From: Deltaproteobacteria bacterium | Lineage (GTDB): Bacteria; Myxococcota_A; UBA9160; SZUA-336 | Assembly (NCBI GenBank): GCA_030624945.1 | Contig: JAUXJB010000020.1 | Location: forward strand, 1-12,909 | Length of the DNA stretch: 12,909 bases | Direction: 5' to 3' | In this document: in pieces, positions 8,085 through 12,909 of the stretch | Layout of the letters: each line of letters opens with the position of its first letter | How positions within the stretch are numbered: the stretch's first letter is position 1 | Notes under the pieces: model-generated | The model's database searches: none | The model's input: only the letters and a program-made list of their open reading frames with translations | Told to the model about the DNA's origin: nothing | Position numbers and translations under genes: made by a program

Positions 8085-9482
8085 TTGCTGGAGAAGTACA
8101 GCGAGATCTTCCGGACCGTCTGTGGGATCGTCGACCTCGCCGTCATATCCATCGCATGGGCCGCCGCCTACGCACTCCGCTTCCACACCGATCTCTTCCC
8201 GGTGCCCCCCTTTCCGACACCGATGGTGAACTACGCATGGCTCCTGGTGGGGATGCTGCCGGTCTGGCACCTGCTCTTGCGCCATCGCGGACTCTACGAG
8301 CACGATGCGCGTCGCTCGGTCTTCCGCGATGCGCGCACCCTGGTGCAGGTCTCGCTGGTGGGCACCGTGATGTTCGTGACGCTCACGTTCTTCGCGAGAA
8401 TGTTCTGGGTTTCGCGGCTCACCGTACTCATTTTCTTCGTGCTGAGCGCCTTCGGCTTGGTCGTGGCACGCACCGCCATGTACGTGGGCCTCGACGAGCT
8501 CCGGAAGAGGGGAAAGTACGCCCAGCGGCTGCTCATCGTCGGGACGGGGCCACTCGCGCACGAGGTCCACAGGCGTTTCAAGGAGCACCCGGAGATGGGG
8601 TTCCGGATCATCGGCTGCCTCGGCCCCTCGTCCGCCGGTCTCGGAGAAGGCTCGCCGCCGTACCTCGGCACGTACGGAGATCTGCAGAAGACCGTAATCG
8701 ATCACCAGATCGACCAGGTCGCGATCGCGCTCGATCGCAGCGACCCGGCCGACCCGACCAAGATGATTCTCGAGCTGCACGATACGACCGCGGCCGTGCG
8801 GATCGTTCCCGACCTACTGGGACTGAACACGGTGCAAGCCGGAATCGATGATCTCGACGGTTTGCCGATGGTACGGGTCGTCGAGTCTCCCGCGGTCGGC
8901 TGGCACCGCGTGGCGAAGCGCCTCATCGATATAGGCGTCTCCGCCGCGGCGCTGGTCTTCGGCGCCCCCCTGATCGGAACGATCACGCTGGGAATCCGTC
9001 TCACATCCCAGGGCCCCATCTTCTACAGGCAAGAGCGAATGGGTCTCGACGGGCGGATCTTCAACATGGTCAAGTTCCGCACCATGCACGTGGGCGCCGA
9101 GGACGAGACCGGGCCCGTGTGGGCGACGAGCGACGATCCCCGCCGCACACGCTTCGGCCGCTTCCTGCGCCGCTTCAACCTGGACGAGATTCCCCAGTTC
9201 TGGAACGTCCTGAAGGGGGACATGAGCCTGGTCGGTCCCCGCCCGGAGCGACCGGAATTCATCCGCGAATTCCGCACGAAGTTCCCGGGCTACATGTTGC
9301 GCCACAAGATGAAGGGCGGGATGACGGGTCTGGCGCAGATCAACGGCTGTCGCGGGAATACCTCGATCGAGACACGTCTCGAGCACGATATCGCCTACCT
9401 TCGCCGCTGGTCCCTGCGCTTCGACCTGAAGATCCTTGTGCTCACGATCTCGCGCGCCTTCACCGATCCGAACGCTTACTGA
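8085..9482 (+). CDS. Undecaprenyl-phosphate sugar-1-phosphate transferase (WcaJ/WbaP-like initiating enzyme)
   Basis: Enzymes of this family move a sugar phosphate, often glucose-1-P, from a UDP-sugar to undecaprenyl phosphate, the first membrane step of exopolysaccharide, capsule or O-antigen assembly. With the TTG start the protein has 465 residues, typical for the family. Four N-terminal membrane segments (about 11-31, 49-65, 86-106, 110-132) precede a Rossmann-like domain ([13 protein letters not shown], 149-161). A re-entrant hydrophobic helix (about 283-305) then leads into the catalytic domain, with KFRTM (330-334), the DE pair of [20 protein letters not shown] (366-385), PRPERPEF (385-392) and MTGLAQING (413-421). 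The frame is open to an ATG at 7857 inside gltD, but those 76 residues are not family-like and precede the promoter. No other polysaccharide gene is visible nearby, so the sugar specificity is unknown. Its 3' end overlaps the convergent phosphodiesterase by 7 bp. Confidence 0.92.
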   Translation: MLEKYSEIFRTVCGIVDLAVISIAWAAAYALRFHTDLFPVPPFPTPMVNYAWLLVGMLPVWHLLLRHRGLYEHDARRSVFRDARTLVQVSLVGTVMFVTLTFFARMFWVSRLTVLIFFVLSAFGLVVARTAMYVGLDELRKRGKYAQRLLIVGTGPLAHEVHRRFKEHPEMGFRIIGCLGPSSAGLGEGSPPYLGTYGDLQKTVIDHQIDQVAIALDRSDPADPTKMILELHDTTAAVRIVPDLLGLNTVQAGIDDLDGLPMVRVVESPAVGWHRVAKRLIDIGVSAAALVFGAPLIGTITLGIRLTSQGPIFYRQERMGLDGRIFNMVKFRTMHVGAEDETGPVWATSDDPRRTRFGRFLRRFNLDEIPQFWNVLKGDMSLVGPRPERPEFIREFRTKFPGYMLRHKMKGGMTGLAQINGCRGNTSIETRLEHDIAYLRRWSLRFDLKILVLTISRAFTDPNAY

Positions 9483-10162
9483 GCGCGCCCGAGGAGCAGC
9501 TCTCGCAGCTTCCCCGGCACATTCGTGAAGATCCCATCAACTCCAGCGTCAATGAGCTCGGTCTGACGTTCCGCATCATCGACCGTATAGACGCGTACTC
9601 GAAGGCCCTCCGCGTGTAACGCTTCGATGCGTTTGGCCGTGGCCTGCGCCACGTGGAGATGAACTGCCTCGGCGGCGACAGCGGCCGCCCGCTCCTCGGG
9701 GGTTTTCCGGGAACGGCGGGAGGTCAGTACGCCGATCCGAGCGAGCGGTTCGACCTCGCGCAGGCGGTGGAGCACGGAGTCTCGGAAAGACGAGAAGACC
9801 GTCCGTTCGAGAACCTCGTGATCGCGGACGACGTCGATCGCTCGCCTCTCCAGCCTCGGATACTCCCCGCGCGCAGAGTCCTTGATTTCGAGATTGAACG
9901 GGATGCGGTGGGCGAAGGCGGCGAAGGCCTCCGGGAGCGTCGGTACATCGGGACGAAGCTCTCGGAGCTCTGTGAGCGTCAGATCTGCGAGCGAATTCCC
10001 TTCCACCTCGGCGTCGTGATGGAGAACGATCTCTCCCGACCGGAGGAGATGAAGGTCTGTCTCGATCATGTCCGCGCCCTGCTCGATCGCCAGCGCGAAC
10101 GACGCGAACGTGTTCTCCGGCGCGTCCTCTGAGGCTCCCCGGTGCGCGATGACCTCGATCAC
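9476..10162 (-). CDS. ugpQ: Cytoplasmic glycerophosphodiester phosphodiesterase
   Basis: This enzyme hydrolyses deacylated phospholipids such as glycerophosphocholine or glycerophosphoethanolamine to sn-glycerol 3-phosphate and an alcohol. The 228-residue protein begins directly with the catalytic core: IAHRGASEDAPENTF (5-19) gives the His8-Arg9 and Glu16 signature. Glu34 and Asp36 (ETD) are the metal ligands, His49 is the second catalytic His (LHHD), and FNLEIK (89-94) and GVDGIFTNVP (207-216) complete the TIM-barrel family pattern. There is no signal peptide, so it should act in the cytoplasm like UgpQ rather than in the periplasm like GlpQ. The start is a GTG at 10162, 6 bases after the glpK stop, with only a weak ribosome site (CGGA), suggesting coupling. 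Both this enzyme and GlpK deliver glycerol 3-phosphate, so the pairing makes metabolic sense. Confidence 0.93.
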   Translation of the reverse strand: MIEVIAHRGASEDAPENTFASFALAIEQGADMIETDLHLLRSGEIVLHHDAEVEGNSLADLTLTELRELRPDVPTLPEAFAAFAHRIPFNLEIKDSARGEYPRLERRAIDVVRDHEVLERTVFSSFRDSVLHRLREVEPLARIGVLTSRRSRKTPEERAAAVAAEAVHLHVAQATAKRIEALHAEGLRVRVYTVDDAERQTELIDAGVDGIFTNVPGKLRELLLGRAQ

Positions 10163-10168
10163 GTCCGA

Positions 10169-11684
<1,516 letters not shown>

Positions 11685-11700
11685 CCGAACCGATGAGCGT

Positions 11701-12783
11701 CTAGTCGAGCGGGGAGAAGAGGGCCTTCACGAAGGCCTCGGGCTCGAAGTCGCAGAGGTCCTCGAGGCCCTCGCCGATCCCGACGTAGCGCACGGGCACT
11801 CCCACCTCCTGCGCGATCCCCAGAACGACGCCGCCCTTCGCGGTTCCGTCGAGCTTGCAGAGAATGATCCCCGACACAGGAACGGCTCGGGCAAACTCCT
11901 CCGCCTGGCGAATCGCGTTCTGCCCTGTGTTGGCGTCGAGCGTGAGCAGAACCTCATGCGGGGCCTCGGGGATCTCCTTTCGAACCACGCGGGAGATCTT
12001 GGCGAGCTCGCCCATCAGACCCGCGTCGGTCTGGAGGCGGCCGGCGGTATCGACGATGACGACGTCGGACCCCCGAGCGCGAGCGGCCTTCAGCGCATCG
12101 TAGGCCACCGCGGCGGGGTCTCCTCCGGGAGAGCCCTTCACGAGCTCCGCCCCCGCGCGCCGCGCCCAAACCCCGAGCTGCTCGATTGCGGCGGCGCGGA
12201 ACGTATCGCCGGCCGCGATCAGCACGCTCTTGCCATTCTCCGCAAAGCGCGCGGCGAGCTTGCCGATCGACGTCGTCTTGCCCGAGCCGTTCACGCCCAC
12301 CACCAGGATCACGTGGGGACGGGCGACCATCTCGACCTCGGCAGGCGGCAACGCGCGCAACAGCTCGAGCGCCCGCGCCTCGAGCGCGGACCTGACCTCC
12401 TCCGGCGAGGCGGCCTCGCGGGCGCCCGCGAGCAGATCGTCGGCGGTACGGACCCCGAGGTCGGCGGAGAAGAGGATCGACTCGATCTCTGCGAAGGTCT
12501 CCTCGTCGAGTTGCTCGCGACCACGGAGCAGGCGTTCGAGCCGCCCAACCAGCGCCACGCGGCTCTTCCGCAAGCCCACCCTGATGTCGGGAGCGGGGCG
12601 CGTGGGCGCCGGCACGACGCCCACGGGAACCCGACGTGGCCCGGGGGTTCGGGGTTCCACGCTGAGCGGCGCGTGGCTGGCGCGAACCGCGCGTGGAAAC
12701 GCGAGTGCGAAACTCGCAACCAGCGCCGTCAGACAGACGCCCAGCCACAGGAACAGGACGAGGTGCAGGGTCTCCAAGCTCAT
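11701..12783 (-). CDS. ftsY: Signal recognition particle receptor FtsY with N-terminal membrane anchor
   Basis: FtsY is the SRP receptor GTPase that docks ribosome-SRP complexes at the inner membrane for co-translational insertion. The 360-residue protein starts with a hydrophobic segment (about 6-29, LHLVLFLWLGVCLTALVASF) followed by a Pro/Arg-rich linker (about 40-66), instead of the long acidic A domain of E. coli FtsY. The helical N domain (about 70-150) and G domain follow. G1 is GVNGSGKTT (163-171), with DTFRAAAIEQL (193-203), DTAGR (245-249), LDANTGQNA (282-290), G4 KLDGTAKGG (310-318) and GIGEG (335-339). The tail EAFVKALF is typical of FtsY rather than Ffh. Cys309 replaces the usual Thr before the KLDG motif. 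The ATG at 12783 lies 13 bp after the smc stop and lacks a clear ribosome site, suggesting coupling. The smc-ftsY order is recurrent in bacteria. Confidence 0.96.
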   Translation of the reverse strand: MSLETLHLVLFLWLGVCLTALVASFALAFPRAVRASHAPLSVEPRTPGPRRVPVGVVPAPTRPAPDIRVGLRKSRVALVGRLERLLRGREQLDEETFAEIESILFSADLGVRTADDLLAGAREAASPEEVRSALEARALELLRALPPAEVEMVARPHVILVVGVNGSGKTTSIGKLAARFAENGKSVLIAAGDTFRAAAIEQLGVWARRAGAELVKGSPGGDPAAVAYDALKAARARGSDVVIVDTAGRLQTDAGLMGELAKISRVVRKEIPEAPHEVLLTLDANTGQNAIRQAEEFARAVPVSGIILCKLDGTAKGGVVLGIAQEVGVPVRYVGIGEGLEDLCDFEPEAFVKALFSPLD

Positions 12784-12796
12784 CGAATGCGGAAGT

Positions 12797-12909
12797 TTAC
12801 GACAGTAGATCGACGGTTACGAGCTTGCTCAAGCCGCGCTCTTCCATGGTGACGCCGAAGAGCGTTTGCGCGATCTCGATCGTGCCCTTGTTGTGGGTGA
12901 TCAGCAGAA
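12797..12909 (-). CDS. smc: Chromosome segregation protein SMC, C-terminal end (cut by window edge)
   Basis: Only the last 36 residues are present. They contain [19 protein letters not shown] followed by [13 protein letters not shown] and a TAA stop at 12799-12797. This matches the end of bacterial SMC ATPases, where the His of the 'I-T-H' switch follows the Walker B region and the 'GVTM-x-E-x-G-x-SKL' tail closes the head domain. The bulk of the protein lies beyond the right edge. The stop is 13 bp before ftsY, so the two are probably co-transcribed. The identification rests on a short but characteristic stretch and on the ftsY neighbourhood. Confidence 0.85.
   Translation of the reverse strand, partial: LLITHNKGTIEIAQTLFGVTMEERGLSKLVTVDLLS

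Noticed and set aside
9483..9520. Possible terminator just after the sugar transferase (GAGCAGCTC region)
   Set aside because: The palindrome is short, there is no U-run on either strand, and the bases are coding for the convergent phosphodiesterase.

Overview
This window reads as an ordinary, densely packed stretch of a GC-rich Gram-negative-type chromosome. GC is roughly two thirds by eye, codons end strongly in G or C, genes are tightly packed, and GTG and TTG starts are used. A ZapA/5-formyl-THF cyclo-ligase pair, an smc-ftsY neighbourhood, a membrane-anchored FtsY and a proteobacterial-style TyrRS together suggest a proteobacterial or former 'deltaproteobacterial' lineage such as Myxococcota. 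That is inference from gene content, not a proven assignment. I see no phage genes, transposase, CRISPR array, tRNA or rRNA gene, toxin-antitoxin pair or defence cluster. I do not see a new multi-gene system, and the window should be treated mainly as core housekeeping DNA.

Left block, minus strand, read right to left: a short coiled-coil protein (1430-1729), zapA (1142-1429), 5-formyltetrahydrofolate cyclo-ligase (553-1134) and tyrS (572 to beyond base 1). Junctions are 0 bp, 7 bp and a 20-bp overlap, so this is very likely one operon joining Z-ring assembly, folate salvage and tyrosine charging.

Middle block, plus strand: a 313-bp intergenic region (1730-2042) holds a good sigma70-type promoter, a weaker back-to-back promoter for the left operon, and a leader of about 145 nt with alternative hairpins and a 40-codon upstream reading frame. 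Then come gltB (2043-6572) and gltD (6572-8026), the two subunits of NADPH glutamate synthase, overlapping by one base. A second promoter with the same TTGACA-N18-TAGGCT layout is built over the gltD stop codon and serves a membrane sugar-phosphate transferase with a TTG start (8085-9482), probably the initiating enzyme of a polysaccharide pathway.

Right block, minus strand, read right to left: the last codons of smc (12797 onward), ftsY with an N-terminal membrane anchor (11701-12783), glpK (10169-11647) and a cytoplasmic glycerophosphodiester phosphodiesterase (9476-10162). The last gene collides with the sugar transferase in a 7-bp convergent overlap. glpK and the phosphodiesterase both make sn-glycerol 3-phosphate, so together they form a glycerol/phospholipid head-group salvage module downstream of smc-ftsY.

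The observations most worth checking are the twin promoters, the structured gltB leader with its stop/start-overlapping upstream frame, the divergent promoter arrangement, and the zapA-cyclo-ligase junction, which leaves no room for a 6S RNA gene.
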